Positions 5,796-6,255 of a stretch of DNA of 6,255 nucleotides are shown here, piece by piece (positions within the stretch are counted from its first letter, which is position 1; each line of letters begins with the position of its first letter). A program made the translations under genes and the position numbers. The stretch is from Burkholderiaceae bacterium (GTDB taxonomy: Bacteria; Pseudomonadota; Gammaproteobacteria; Burkholderiales; Burkholderiaceae_C), in NCBI GenBank assembly GCA_029864165.1, contig JAOTTZ010000121.1:1-6255 (forward strand), read 5' to 3'. The notes below the pieces were generated by a model, which worked only from the letters and a program-made list of their open reading frames with translations, was not told the origin of the DNA and did not search any database.

Positions 5796-6255
5796 GCGGG
5801 CGCGGCAAGTCAACCAAGACGCTCGAACTGATCGACGCTTCGCTCCGGATTCTCAGAGAGATTCAACCGGCGACAGTGCGGGCGGTCTGCTATCGGCTGT
5901 TCTGCCTGAAGTTGATCACGAACATGAGCAAGGGCAGCACCGACAAGGTGAGCAAGCAATTGGTCTGGGCGCGTGAGGACGGGCGCTTACCCTGGCATTG
6001 GATCGTCGATGAGACGCGCGAGGCCGAGCGCATAAGTTCGTGGCGAAATCCGTCTGACTTTATCGAGTCCGCCGTCCGGCAGTACCGCAAAGACTACTGG
6101 GAGCTGCAGCCGGGGTGGGTTGAGGTGTGGAGCGAGAAGGGCACCGTCAGAGGCACCCTGGCACCCATATTGAAAAAGTACGGTATCGCTTTTCGCGTGA
6201 TGCATGGCTACGGGTCCGCAACGGCGATCAAAGACATTGCGGTAGAGACAGAGGG
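5792..6255 (+). CDS. Spo11/topoisomerase VI A-like protein: winged-helix segment plus start of a TOPRIM domain, 3' end outside the window
   Basis: The frame is open to the window edge (154 codons). The ATG shares ATGA with the preceding stop and has a G-rich site (GGGGG, 5780-5784) seven bases upstream. Residues 10-75 look like a winged helix: helices around ELIDASLRILREI, then TVRAVCYRL (28-36), then a helix with VSKQLVWAREDGRLPWHWIVDETR (53-76). R30-x-x-C33-Y34 lines up with the R-x-x-Y-Y motif of type IIB topoisomerase A subunits and Spo11, placing Y34 at the DNA-cleaving tyrosine. Residues 109-116 (WVEVWSEK) look like the first TOPRIM strand with its metal-binding Glu, E115, followed by a helix and a second strand (AFRVMHGYGSAT, 133-144). 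The acidic DxD motif expected next is beyond the window. Domain order and the 81-residue Tyr-to-Glu spacing suit the family. Nuclease or topoisomerase activity is unproven, and no partner ATPase (B subunit) is visible. Confidence 0.65.
   Translation, partial: MSGRGKSTKTLELIDASLRILREIQPATVRAVCYRLFCLKLITNMSKGSTDKVSKQLVWAREDGRLPWHWIVDETREAERISSWRNPSDFIESAVRQYRKDYWELQPGWVEVWSEKGTVRGTLAPILKKYGIAFRVMHGYGSATAIKDIAVETE

Larger units (their letters stand above)
3329..6255. mobile_element. Left part of an integrated element (genomic island or prophage-like) at a tRNA-Ile2 site
   Basis: The element is inferred from four things: the truncated tRNA at its edge, an adjacent tyrosine-recombinase gene facing inward, an attachment-type array of direct repeats and an IHF site, and an excisionase-like gene in the same direction. 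The exact crossover lies somewhere inside the tRNA-derived core, so the left boundary is approximate. The right end is outside the window. No structural phage, conjugation or plasmid replication gene is visible, so prophage, satellite, integrative-conjugative and cargo-island options all stay open. Confidence 0.8.

Overview
The window looks like a piece of a betaproteobacterial chromosome, probably Burkholderiales, judging from the high GC content, the DnaK and DnaJ sequences and the dnaK-dnaJ gene order. A mobile element has inserted directly downstream. I cannot name the genus from sequence alone.

Region 1 (1-3175) is the core chaperone locus. dnaK enters the window already open and lacks only about 19 N-terminal codons. 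A strong hairpin terminator or attenuator and a pyrimidine-rich leader separate it from a complete dnaJ.

Region 2 (3176-3486) is the chromosome/element junction. The 3' part of a tRNA gene lies on the minus strand, from the anticodon arm to the discriminator base. Its best match is the CAU-anticodon tRNA-Ile2, and the 5' half is absent. This is the footprint of an integration into a tRNA 3' end. Next comes a stretch of about 38% GC with a perfect 10-bp tandem repeat and a perfect match to the IHF consensus. A plausible promoter follows, then three tandem copies of an 11-bp unit ending at the integrase ribosome binding site. Together these read as one attachment end with an intasome-like layout.

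Region 3 (3487-6255) is the left part of the integrated element, with all genes on the plus strand. It encodes a tyrosine-recombinase integrase, an unrecognised 141-residue protein 3 nt downstream, and a 65-residue excisionase-like helix-turn-helix protein. A small 89-residue protein and an open-ended protein follow. The last three genes are joined by ATGA stop/start overlaps. The open-ended protein has an N-terminal winged-helix-like segment with an R-x-x-C-Y motif, followed by the start of what looks like a TOPRIM domain. This is the order found in Spo11/topoisomerase VI A-type proteins.

The integrase and the excisionase-like protein would control integration and excision at the tRNA site. 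The Spo11/TopoVI-A-like protein may act on the element's DNA in replication, topology or defence. That last protein is the most interesting item, but its decisive acidic motif would lie just past the window edge.
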